Assembly: GCA_013298265.1 (NCBI GenBank)
Contig: JAAFHE010000174.1
Span: 1-7,434, forward strand
Reading direction: 5' to 3'
Length of the DNA: 7,434 nucleotides
Origin: Lysobacterales bacterium
GTDB taxonomy: Bacteria > Pseudomonadota > Gammaproteobacteria > Xanthomonadales > Rhodanobacteraceae
The notes under the pieces are model-generated. The model ran no database searches and was not told the origin of the DNA. It saw only the letters and a program-made list of their open reading frames with translations. Below are positions 1 to 6,740 of this stretch, in pieces; positions within the stretch are counted from its first letter, which is position 1, and each line of letters opens with the position of its first letter. The position numbers were made by a program, and so were the translations under genes.

Positions 1-90
1 GCCACCACTTCCACCGCCACCACTTCCACCGTCACCACTTCCACCGCCACCACTTCCGCCGCCACCACTTCCGCCGCCACCACTTCCGCC
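1..90 (-). repeat. Six 15-bp tandem repeats encoding a (GGGGS)n linker
   Basis: Six consecutive 15-base units follow the pattern GCCACCACTTCC(A/G)CC on the plus strand. They differ only at the thirteenth base, plus one GCC-to-GTC change in the unit at 31-45. On the minus strand, in frame with the secreted protein, each unit reads Gly-Gly-Ser-Gly-Gly, giving a continuous GGGGS-type linker; the GTC change turns one Gly into Asp. The three units nearest the left edge end in ACC and those at 46-90 end in GCC, consistent with recent unit duplication. The array reaches base 1 and probably continues, so its copy number is unknown. It resembles a flexible interdomain spacer whose length could vary by slippage. 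Confidence 0.9.
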
Positions 91-1326
91 GCCACTGTCG
101 TCACCGCCGCCGCCGCCGTTACCGGCCGAGGGCGTCGTCGGAAAAACGCCGCTGATGACGACACCGTTGCGCACCAGCTCGATCACCATGCCGCGCGGAT
201 CAAAGTCCAGCAGCTGCTTGCCCGGCTCGGCGGGTGCGCTGAACTCGATCTCGCCGTGCGTACCGCCCGGTACGGTGCTGACTGTAAGGGTGCCGCGATC
301 GGAGCCCCCAACGCGGACAACATAGTTGCCGGCCGGAACATCTTCCGCCTCCACCGAGAAATCGGTGCGGCCGTTGCGGCCTTCCAGTTCCGCATCCAGC
401 TCCGGGCCGTCGTTGCCGCCGGACTCCACATGCATGACGTAGCGGCCGCTGACCGGTGCAATGCCAGCGCCGCCACCAGAGCCACCACCCGAAGAACCGC
501 CGCCTGCCGCTGTACCCAACGTGGTCGACAGCACCACGTTGCTGCCGCTCAGGATCTCGATGCGCTGGCCGCGCGGATCGAAGTCGAGCAAGGCATGCCC
601 CGCATCCACCGGACTGCGGAACTCCAGTTCACCGCGCAGATCATTGACGGGGCCACTGACGCGGATGGTGCCGCGGTTGCTTCCGCCGACACGCAGAACG
701 TAGCTGCCGGCCGGCAAATCCTCGATCTCGACCTTGAAGTCGGTCGAGGCGCTGCGCTGCTCGAACTCAACCTTGCCGGAAGCCGGCGGGGCGCCGGACT
801 GGAAGAACTGCACGATGCGCAGGTCGCTGCTCGACGACGGACGATCGTCGGATATTCCACCGCTGCAGGCGGCGTTGTACAGGCTGGTCAGGCGCTTGAT
901 AGGCATGCTGCCGCGCGGCAGGCGAGTGTCGTCCGGCGTAAAACGCACCGTGCCGTCATTGCAATCGCTGAACGCGAATTCCAGCGTGCCCCAGGGGCTC
1001 GAGGTCACAGACGCCGGGTTGAAGCCGTTGTCGAAGGCACCGCCCCGCGACTCGGCCACCCGCACGGTAGCGCGATCGCCATTGACTGCACCGGTGCCGA
1101 CCAGCCAGATCTGTCGTCCACTCGTATCATATGTAAACCAATATACAACGAGTGTTTTTCCCTGGCCTGCAGCGATCACCTCCAAACTGAAGCCGTGACC
1201 CGCATGACCAGGGTCGAACCAGCTGGCGGAGAATTCCCGGGTAATGGAGACGGCACTGGCATTTCCCGCCAGTGCGGCGAGACCGGCGAGCGCCAGTCGG
1301 CAAAGCGGCAAACAGAATCGGTTCAT
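1..1326 (-). CDS. Secreted modular protein with duplicated domain and (GGGGS)n linker, partial at its 3' end
   Basis: The frame is open for 442 codons from ATG at 1326-1324 to the window edge, so the C-terminus is missing. Residues 1-25 form a Sec signal peptide: MNRF start, Leu/Ala-rich core, and a likely cut after Ala-Ser-Ala at 23-25. Residues 26-160 form a beta-rich domain with a GHGF motif (43-46), a YWFTYD run (62-67), WLVGTG (74-79) and two cysteines (C122, C154) that could form a disulfide. I recall similar domains in uncharacterised exported proteins of Xanthomonadales-like bacteria, but cannot name the family. Two related modules follow, sharing (L/V)PAG, Y-V-x-R-V-G-G-S and LLDFDPRG. 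The first DFDPRG begins at 248 and the second at 374. A Gly/Ser linker separates them (275-288), and another starts at 404 and runs off the window. A GGAG sits 7 bases before the ATG. No catalytic motif is visible. A structural, adhesive or surface role is a guess. Confidence 0.85.
   Translation of the reverse strand, partial: MNRFCLPLCRLALAGLAALAGNASAVSITREFSASWFDPGHAGHGFSLEVIAAGQGKTLVVYWFTYDTSGRQIWLVGTGAVNGDRATVRVAESRGGAFDNGFNPASVTSSPWGTLEFAFSDCNDGTVRFTPDDTRLPRGSMPIKRLTSLYNAACSGGISDDRPSSSSDLRIVQFFQSGAPPASGKVEFEQRSASTDFKVEIEDLPAGSYVLRVGGSNRGTIRVSGPVNDLRGELEFRSPVDAGHALLDFDPRGQRIEILSGSNVVLSTTLGTAAGGGSSGGGSGGGAGIAPVSGRYVMHVESGGNDGPELDAELEGRNGRTDFSVEAEDVPAGNYVVRVGGSDRGTLTVSTVPGGTHGEIEFSAPAEPGKQLLDFDPRGMVIELVRNGVVISGVFPTTPSAGNGGGGGDDSGGGSGGGGSGGGGSGGGGSGDGGSGGGGSGG
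163..402 (-). repeat. Second copy of the DFDPRG module (residues about 309-388 of the secreted protein)
   Basis: This segment is the second of two homologous modules in the exported protein, offset from the first by 126 residues (378 bases). Shared landmarks include TDF (321-323), VPAG (330-333), Y-V-V-R-V-G-G-S (335-342), RGT (344-346), GEIEF (358-362) and LLDFDPRG (372-379). The base sequence also matches in places, for example around 193-219 against 571-597. The alternating hydrophobic pattern suggests a small beta-sandwich. The fold is inferred. Confidence 0.8.
541..780 (-). repeat. First copy of the DFDPRG module (residues about 183-262 of the secreted protein)
   Basis: This is the upstream copy of the duplicated module. 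It shows TDF (195-197), LPAG (204-207), Y-V-L-R-V-G-G-S (209-216), RGT (218-220), GELEF (232-236) and LLDFDPRG (246-253). All have counterparts exactly 126 residues later. A Gly/Ser linker (residues 275-288, bases 463-504) joins it to the second copy, so the unit of duplication probably included module plus linker. Confidence 0.8.
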
Positions 1327-1333
1327 GGGGGGT

Positions 1334-1337
1334 CTCC
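1334..1337 (-). promoter_or_regulatory. Shine-Dalgarno site of the minus-strand secreted protein
   Basis: On the minus strand the bases read GGAG, followed by 7 bases and then the ATG at 1326. This spacing supports that ATG as the start, as does the signal peptide that begins directly at it. Confidence 0.6.
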
Positions 1338-1403
1338 GGTTTGAGGGGCGGCGCACGTGGCGTCGTGGTTACATGCTCAGTGACAGGACTACCCGGCTCA
1401 ATA

Positions 1404-1415
1404 GGTGAATACACC
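1404..1415. promoter_or_regulatory. Imperfect dyad GGTGAATACACC, candidate second operator
   Basis: GGTGAATACACC is an inverted repeat matching at 10 of 12 positions; the only unpaired positions are the A/A pair flanking the centre. Its core GTGAATACAC differs by one base from GTGAATTCAC, the core of the perfect palindrome at 1476-1491. The centres are 74 bp apart, close to seven helical turns. The site lies between the two divergent genes, 78 bases upstream of the minus-strand start codon. A role as a binding site is inferred. Confidence 0.4.
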
Positions 1416-1475
1416 CAGCCGAGGGTGGGAGCGAAGCCCAATTGGTGCTTGTCGACGCGATGGCTCGTCGGCGTG

Positions 1476-1491
1476 TGAGTGAATTCACTCA
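1476..1491. promoter_or_regulatory. Perfect 16-bp palindrome TGAGTGAATTCACTCA, candidate operator
   Basis: The sequence equals its own reverse complement over 16 bases with no spacer. It lies in the divergent intergenic region, 115 bp before the plus-strand start at 1606 and 150 bp from the minus-strand start. Even-length spacerless dyads of this size are typical of sites bound by dimeric helix-turn-helix regulators. No regulator gene is in the window, and I cannot place -35/-10 boxes with confidence, so whether it represses or activates is unknown. A transcribed hairpin is less likely because there is no loop and no U-tract. Confidence 0.5.
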
Positions 1492-1586
1492 GCAAACGCT
1501 AGGAGCGTCGCTCAGCCAGAGAAATTTGTGATGATCTGCCCTCGACGCAGACGAGCCAGAGGACTAGGGTTCGTCCCGCACGCTGT

Positions 1587-1595
1587 GAGGAGAGG
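1587..1595 (+). promoter_or_regulatory. Purine-rich ribosome binding site that decides the start at 1606
   Basis: GAGGAGAGG lies 10 bases before ATG 1606 and is the only good Shine-Dalgarno match near the 5' end of this reading frame. The in-frame ATGs at 1528 and 1531 have no comparable purine tract and would put an Arg-rich stretch before the signal peptide. Confidence 0.6.
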
Positions 1596-1605
1596 GGGGC
1601 ACGCG

Positions 1606-2463
1606 ATGCGCGGACTACACGACGCCATCATCAAGACCATTGCACTGATCGGGCTGTCCTGTTCCGTCACCGCGGTACAGGCCAGCATCGTGATCACCAT
1701 CACCGGGCGCAAGGTAAAAGCGGAGATCAGCCTGCCCGGACCAGGTGCCACGACCTACGATTCCGACTTCGAGCTCGAGTTCGACAATCCGCAGAACCTG
1801 ACCGTCGCCTGCCTGGGCCTGGATGCGGACGTGCTCGACGCGGGCGAGATCGCGGCCGTCACCGCCCGCCTTCCCGATCCGGCGAACATGATCATCGACC
1901 CCGTCTTTCCCGTGCGGATCACGGTCGAGCCTCCCGCGGCCTGCGGGCTCGCCTTCGACAACGATCTCGACGTGCAATGGCGTGCCATCGACCTCGTGTA
2001 CGCCGCCGGCTCACCTTATCGGCTGATGAAAGCGCCTGTGGCCGGCAGCTTCCGTGATATTACTGGCGCCGTCAGCGCCGGCAGCGTGCGTGTGCGCGGC
2101 AGCACCGGCGGGTTCTCCGAGTTTGTGTTCGTCAAGGACCTCAATCCGGACTACACGCCGGAAGCGACCGCGCTGTTTGCGCAACTGAATACCCGACTGT
2201 CCGACCCGGCACTATCGGCAACCGTGAAGTCCACGCTGCAGATGGATGCCGATGTCAGCCGGGCTGCGTTTGTTGCGGGCAACTACACCGCTGCAATCGC
2301 GAGCCTGAACGACTTTGACCTGCATGCATCTGCTCTGGTAGGTGATGATTCGCTACCCAATCGCTGGCGCTCGCTGCGCGACCTGGTCGACCACGAGGGC
2401 GAGCTGATCAGCCTGTCGGATTCACTAAAATTCACATTGGGAAGATTGAACGGAGTGCCCTGA
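1606..2463 (+). CDS. Secreted protein of unknown function, first gene of the signalling operon
   Basis: The product has 285 residues. Residues 1-26 look like a Sec signal peptide: one Lys at 10, hydrophobic core 11-18, and a likely cut after Val-Gln-Ala (24-26). The mature part splits in two. Residues 27-175 are beta-rich, with two cysteines (C69, C113) that could pair in the periplasm, and end in a Gly-rich GSTGGFSEF segment. Residues about 180-280 are predicted helical and contain a stretch resembling the C-terminal helical hairpins of some exported proteins (an FNYTAAIASLNDF-like GNYTAAIASLNDF segment). No catalytic motif or named family is recognised. The next gene starts 3 bases after the stop, so the two are almost certainly co-transcribed. 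This makes an exported partner or ligand of the downstream membrane kinase an attractive but unproven idea. The frame extends upstream to 1528; start 1606 was chosen for its ribosome binding site and signal peptide. Confidence 0.85.
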   Translation: MRGLHDAIIKTIALIGLSCSVTAVQASIVITITGRKVKAEISLPGPGATTYDSDFELEFDNPQNLTVACLGLDADVLDAGEIAAVTARLPDPANMIIDPVFPVRITVEPPAACGLAFDNDLDVQWRAIDLVYAAGSPYRLMKAPVAGSFRDITGAVSAGSVRVRGSTGGFSEFVFVKDLNPDYTPEATALFAQLNTRLSDPALSATVKSTLQMDADVSRAAFVAGNYTAAIASLNDFDLHASALVGDDSLPNRWRSLRDLVDHEGELISLSDSLKFTLGRLNGVP

Positions 2464-2466
2464 CCT

Positions 2467-3393
2467 GTGCCCGCCTTGCTGATCCTTCATCTTCCACGAC
2501 AGCCCGTGCTGCAGCGCGTGCTCAACGATGGGGACAGCGTGCTGCTGGGCCGGGCGGCAGAATGCGACATCGTCGTGAACCATGACTCGGTCTCCCGTCA
2601 GCATGCCCGGCTTCACTACTCGGCTGAGCAAGGCTGCGTCGTCCAGGACCTCGGCTCCAAGAACGGTATCCGGATCGACGGCAAGCGCAGCGATACCGCA
2701 ACCCTGCGCAACAGCGACTGGTTTGCCCTGGGCGACGTGTTCTGTCAGCTGCGCCTCATGGATGACGGATCGGCGCAGGCGCTAGGCCAGCAAGCCACGC
2801 TCAAGCGGCATAGCTCCAGCGCCTGGACGCGCCGGCTGGATCAGGATTCCGACGCAGAGCTGCTGCTGAAGACCACGCTGGCCGGCATTGTCGAATTGGC
2901 GGACTGCCGGCGTGGCTTCCTGCTTGCCGCTGGCGGCGGCGGGCAACTGGAGGTACGGGTCTGTACAGCGCTTGAACCGGAAGCCCTGTCCGGGCGCGCG
3001 TTTCTTGGTAGTCGCAGCGCAATATCGCGTGCGATGCACGATCGCCGGGCTGTTTTTCTTTCCGACCGCCCCGAATGCGCATGGCTGCGGGATCAGGTCA
3101 GTGTCATAGCGCGGGGCATTCGTGCCTTGGTCGCACTGCCACTGATTCACGACGGACTGCTGCTTGGGGTTGCCTACGCCGACAGCGACGAGGAGGCCAA
3201 GCATTTCACCGAACTTGACGCGGAACTGCTGGGGGCGTTCGCCGACCGCGCAGCCACCGCCCTCGCCGCGGCCGATCTGGAAGCGGCATTGAGCCGCATG
3301 GAGTCATGGCTCTCACTGGACGAAGGCGTGGCACCCGGCGCGACGCGGCAACCCTTAAGCTGGTCGACCCTAGATCCACCCCGCAGCCAATGA
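2467..3393 (+). CDS. FHA-GAF domain signalling protein
   Basis: The product has 308 residues and is predicted to be cytoplasmic, with no signal peptide or membrane helix. Residues about 5-95 form a forkhead-associated (FHA) domain with the phosphothreonine-binding landmarks in place: G28-R29, S43-R44, H46 and G63-S64 with N66-G67. Residues about 130-275 form a GAF domain: the LLLKTTLAGIVELADC helix (132-147), an S-R-S-A-I-S segment, an A-L-V-A-L-P-L strand, LLLGVAYADS, and a closing helix ending near M278. In the known family, FHA binds pThr peptides, often on Hanks-type kinases, and GAF binds small ligands or mediates dimerisation. The GAF ligand cannot be read from sequence. The start is GTG, with GGAG at 2452-2455, 11 bases upstream. 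The stop overlaps the kinase start by 4 bases (ATGA), so translation is probably coupled. It is likely the reader of the downstream kinase's phosphorylation. Confidence 0.92.
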   Translation: MPALLILHLPRQPVLQRVLNDGDSVLLGRAAECDIVVNHDSVSRQHARLHYSAEQGCVVQDLGSKNGIRIDGKRSDTATLRNSDWFALGDVFCQLRLMDDGSAQALGQQATLKRHSSSAWTRRLDQDSDAELLLKTTLAGIVELADCRRGFLLAAGGGGQLEVRVCTALEPEALSGRAFLGSRSAISRAMHDRRAVFLSDRPECAWLRDQVSVIARGIRALVALPLIHDGLLLGVAYADSDEEAKHFTELDAELLGAFADRAATALAAADLEAALSRMESWLSLDEGVAPGATRQPLSWSTLDPPRSQ

Positions 3394-6300
3394 CCCAGCC
3401 CGGCCGTCCCCTGGACCACGTCAGACCCTTCAGCGCGTCCACTGTGACCGGGCTGCTGGCCTCGGCGGAGCTACTTCCGGGTGATCGCGTCGCCGATCGC
3501 TACGTGATTACGCGGCTGCTGGGCATGGGCGGGATGGGGGTGGTCTACCATGCTCAGGACACCGAGCTGGGCGTCGACGTCGCGCTGAAAATTCTGCGCC
3601 CGGACCTGGCTCATCGCGACGACGCTTTCGACCGGTTCCGGCAGGAATTGCTGCTGGCGCGCCAGGTCTCCAGCCCGCACGTTGTGCGTATCCACGATCT
3701 CGTGCGCCACGGCCAGGCATGGCTCATCAGCATGGACTACGTCTCCGGCCGCTCGCTGGAGGAATGCCTCGCCGAGCAGGGCCGCCTCCCGCCGGCCCAG
3801 GCGCTGGACATCACGCGCCAGCTGGCGCTGGGGTTGCAGGCCGCTCACCAGCGTCAGGTCGTTCATCGCGACCTCAAGCCGGCCAACGTGCTGATCAACG
3901 ACGCGGGCGAAGTGCTGATCACCGACTTCGGTGTTGCCCGGTCGGCCGGCCGCACCGGCCTGACGGCTAGCGGCATGATCATCGGCACACCGGAGTATCT
4001 GTCACCGGAACAGGCAAGGGCCGATCCGGTTGACGCACGCAGCGATCTGTACGCGCTGGGGCTGCTGCTGTACGAAATGCTCACCGGCACACTGCCGTTC
4101 CGTGGTGGCACTGCGGCAGAAATGCTGGCGCAACGCATGGTGCGTACGCCGCCTTCGCCGGTGCTCACGCACCCGGACCTGCCGGATTTTGCCGTCCGCC
4201 TTTGCATGCGCCTGCTGGAGCTGAAGCCGACCCGGCGGCTACAAACCGCGGCGGAGGTGGTGCAGGCGATAGATCGCGGTACCCTGCCGGGCCTTCCACG
4301 CGCACCCCTCTACTGGCCGGTCCGCGCCGCGTTGGCGGGCGCGCTGCTCGCCCTGACGCTGGGCGCCTACTGGTACGCGGTTCGTGATCCTGCGCCGGCC
4401 ACGCTCGCGCCTCCCGCGATAGTTCGCATAGATGTACTGCCGCTACCGTTTGTCGTGGAATCCCCGGACCCTGCTGACACGGCACTGGCCAGAGGCATTT
4501 GGCACTACCTGGTGCTGCGCCATACCGGTAGTGGTGCGCTGCTCAATGACGCCATCCGCGCCGAGCGTGGGCTCAGTGAGCTGGGTTACGACAGTGGCAC
4601 GGCGCGTCGCTACCGCGAACGTGTGCGCAGCCTGTTGCACGCTGACCGCTTGCTCGAGGGCACGCTGTCGCGCAGCGGCGCCGCATGGCAGCTGCAGCTG
4701 AGCCTCTACGCGAACGATCCGACCAAGCCCGGCTGGCAGTCCAGCGCCACGTGGTCGACGCCGGCCGGACTGCCGGCGGCATTGGGCACGCTCACGCAGG
4801 CGCTGCATCGTCAGCTCGGTGAAGTGGCGGTGGCCGGTACGTGGCCGGATGCGGATGTGCTGCGTGCCGTGGGCGAGGCTTCCGACCTGCGCAATCCGCA
4901 GCCGCCGCCACCCCTGCTCGCTGCCGCGGCGAAGACAAATCGAGATGCCACATTGTGGCAAATGCTGCTTCGTGCACATGACCGCCTGGGCCGTTCGGCC
5001 GAAGCCGAGGCCGCCGCGCGCGACGCGCTCGACGCTCTGGCCGGTCAGGACGACCTTCCGGCGATTGAAGCAAGAGGCTATGCGAGCCTGCTGCTCGCGG
5101 ATCAGGCCGGCGCCATTGCACTGTTCCGGCAAGCGCTCGAGCGTGCGCCCGAGGACCTGCCCACGCAGCTCATGCTGGCGCGCGCCGAAGGGGACAGTGG
5201 GAATCTGGATGAGGCGCAGACCATCTTGCGCCAGGTGGTGCTCGCCGATCCGCGCAATGCCGATGCGTGGTTCGCGCTGGGCAAGTTCGCCATCATGCAG
5301 GGCCAGCACAAGCAGGCGGTGGACGAATATCTGGTGCGTGCCATGGTGCTGGCCAACCGCTTTGAGGATCAGCGGCTGCGCGCCGATGTGACCAATGCGC
5401 TGGGCCTGGGCTACCGGCATCTGGGACAGCTGGATCCCGCCCAGGAGCAGCTGGAACACGCCGTGCAGCTGCGTAGCGCCCTGGGCGACAGACGCGGACA
5501 GGCCATGAGCCTGCGCAACCTCGCCACCACGCACGCCATCCGTGGCCATTTCGATCAGGCGGACGCCGCGCTGAGCCAGGCACGCCAGATCCTCGTGCCG
5601 CTCGGCGACGCCGGAGCCATGGCCGGACTGACCAACGATGTCGGCGTATTGGCCGAAGAACGCGGCAACTACAAGGACGCCCTGGCCGCCTATCGTGAAG
5701 CGCTGAGTTTCCGCCAGAGTCTGGGTAAACCGCGGGAAATCGCCGAAAGCCTTCTGAACGTCGGTTTTGCGTATTACCAGCTGGGCGAATTCGACAACGC
5801 GCAGGTGTACTGGGAACAAGCTGCCACGGTGTATGCGGGTATCGACGATCCCGGCGGGACGGTGCGCACTCAGCAGAATCTGGCACTTGCGCAGATCGCC
5901 CGTGGCGAATTTGCGCGCGCACGCACGGCGCTGGATGCCAGCCTGGCCAAAGCCGAGTCCCAGCAGATGGCAGAAGAGCGTGCCGTGAGTCTGGCCAGTC
6001 TGGCCGAACTGGATCGCCTCGAGGGGCATTTCGCGCGCGCGCTTGAACGCGCCGCCCAAGCCTACGACCTGTTCGTGCGCGCGCAAGATTCCCGCGGCAC
6101 CACCGAGATGCAGTTGCTGCGCGGAAAGGCGCTGGCCGATATCGGCGACTGGGATGCGGCGGCAGCCAGCACCGCAGCCCTGAACGCCGGCACGGTTGCC
6201 GGCAGCGAACAGTCGGCGCAGCTGGCCCTGCTCGAAGCGCAGATCGCGCTGGGCCGCGGCAACGCAGACCTCGCTGCTGCTGCTGCCGAGCGTGCCCTGG

Positions 6301-6740
6301 GCCACGCCCGTGCATGCCACGGACTTGCCCTGGAATTCGCGGCTCATCTGTACAAAGCCGAGGCGTTGCTGGGACAACAGCGCAGGACGGATGCTCGTGC
6401 GTCACTCAAAAAAGCACGCACGATTCAAGAGCGATACGCCAGCGTGCCGCTAAGGCTGGAACTCGCGCTCACGGCCCTGCGCGTCGATCCCGCGCAGGCG
6501 GCGGCGAGCTACCGCGACGCACTGGTCCTGCTCGCCCGTCTGCCCGCGTACGGCCGCGCCCTGCTGGTGCATGCCCAGTACGCACTCAGCCCCGGCGCGA
6601 CGGCTGATGCCGCCGAGCAGGCGCGTCAGCGTGGCAGCAGCGCGGTGGCCGCGCTGGAGAGCCAGATCCCCGCCGGCAGCCGTGCCGCCTTCCACACGCT
6701 ATGCGTCCGCCTGGGACTGGCGGGCGCGATGCAACCGTGA
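3390..6740 (+). CDS. Transmembrane Hanks-type Ser/Thr protein kinase with TPR tail
   Basis: The product has 1116 residues. The kinase domain (about 38-297) has every key element: glycine loop G-M-G-G-M-G (45-50), Lys67 in VALK reading here as DVALK, Glu86 of helix C, HRDLKPAN (159-166, catalytic Asp161), DFG (179-181), GTPEYLSPE (199-207), DARSDLYALG and a closing RR near 280. It should be active. One transmembrane helix spans about 311-331. Residues about 343-480 resemble the TolB/FlgO-like segment seen in such proteins (V-L-P-L-P-F start). From about 556 to 1060 there are many tetratricopeptide units, for example ALGLGYRHLGQLDPAQEQL. Standard topology would put the kinase in the cytoplasm and the TPR tail in the periplasm, where it would bind proteins; topology is inferred. 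The ATG overlaps the FHA-GAF stop (ATGA) with no clear ribosome site, implying translational coupling. An ATG at 3306 is in frame but would overlap the FHA-GAF gene by 88 bases. Confidence 0.93.
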   Translation: MTQPGRPLDHVRPFSASTVTGLLASAELLPGDRVADRYVITRLLGMGGMGVVYHAQDTELGVDVALKILRPDLAHRDDAFDRFRQELLLARQVSSPHVVRIHDLVRHGQAWLISMDYVSGRSLEECLAEQGRLPPAQALDITRQLALGLQAAHQRQVVHRDLKPANVLINDAGEVLITDFGVARSAGRTGLTASGMIIGTPEYLSPEQARADPVDARSDLYALGLLLYEMLTGTLPFRGGTAAEMLAQRMVRTPPSPVLTHPDLPDFAVRLCMRLLELKPTRRLQTAAEVVQAIDRGTLPGLPRAPLYWPVRAALAGALLALTLGAYWYAVRDPAPATLAPPAIVRIDVLPLPFVVESPDPADTALARGIWHYLVLRHTGSGALLNDAIRAERGLSELGYDSGTARRYRERVRSLLHADRLLEGTLSRSGAAWQLQLSLYANDPTKPGWQSSATWSTPAGLPAALGTLTQALHRQLGEVAVAGTWPDADVLRAVGEASDLRNPQPPPPLLAAAAKTNRDATLWQMLLRAHDRLGRSAEAEAAARDALDALAGQDDLPAIEARGYASLLLADQAGAIALFRQALERAPEDLPTQLMLARAEGDSGNLDEAQTILRQVVLADPRNADAWFALGKFAIMQGQHKQAVDEYLVRAMVLANRFEDQRLRADVTNALGLGYRHLGQLDPAQEQLEHAVQLRSALGDRRGQAMSLRNLATTHAIRGHFDQADAALSQARQILVPLGDAGAMAGLTNDVGVLAEERGNYKDALAAYREALSFRQSLGKPREIAESLLNVGFAYYQLGEFDNAQVYWEQAATVYAGIDDPGGTVRTQQNLALAQIARGEFARARTALDASLAKAESQQMAEERAVSLASLAELDRLEGHFARALERAAQAYDLFVRAQDSRGTTEMQLLRGKALADIGDWDAAAASTAALNAGTVAGSEQSAQLALLEAQIALGRGNADLAAAAAERALGHARACHGLALEFAAHLYKAEALLGQQRRTDARASLKKARTIQERYASVPLRLELALTALRVDPAQAAASYRDALVLLARLPAYGRALLVHAQYALSPGATADAAEQARQRGSSAVAALESQIPAGSRAAFHTLCVRLGLAGAMQP

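Noticed and set aside
1..90. CRISPR-like or non-coding satellite array
   Set aside because: Units are 15 bases with no spacers, and they stay in frame with the minus-strand protein as Gly/Ser codons.
1125..1165. AT-rich, promoter-like patch
   Set aside because: It lies inside the minus-strand gene and is explained by Tyr/Phe/Lys/Thr codons of the conserved YWFTYD region.
256..1344. Plus-strand ORF of 362 codons opposite the secreted protein
   Set aside because: It has no ribosome site, a low-complexity Ala/Arg-rich translation and no domain. The opposite strand has a signal peptide, repeats and a ribosome site over the same bases.
1503..1513. Small inverted repeat GAGCGTCGCTC
   Set aside because: Five-base arms around one base are common by chance in GC-rich DNA. 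There is no U-tract, so a terminator is not supported.
1528..1605. Upstream ATGs for the secreted protein at 1606
   Set aside because: They would put an Arg-rich extension before the signal peptide and lack a ribosome site, whereas 1606 has both signals.
1606..1662. Possible lipoprotein signal ending at Cys19
   Set aside because: The residues before Cys19 are Gly-Leu-Ser, with no Leu/Val/Ile at -3. A standard Sec cut at Val-Gln-Ala (24-26) fits better.
3306..3389. Upstream ATG for the Ser/Thr kinase
   Set aside because: It would overlap the FHA-GAF gene by 88 bases and add a tail with no domain. The ATGA junction at 3390 is the usual operon arrangement.
4443..6377. Minus-strand ORF of 644 codons inside the Ser/Thr kinase gene
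   Set aside because: It is a shadow frame in GC-rich DNA. The plus strand encodes clear TPR units throughout, and the antisense product has no recognisable domain or start signal.
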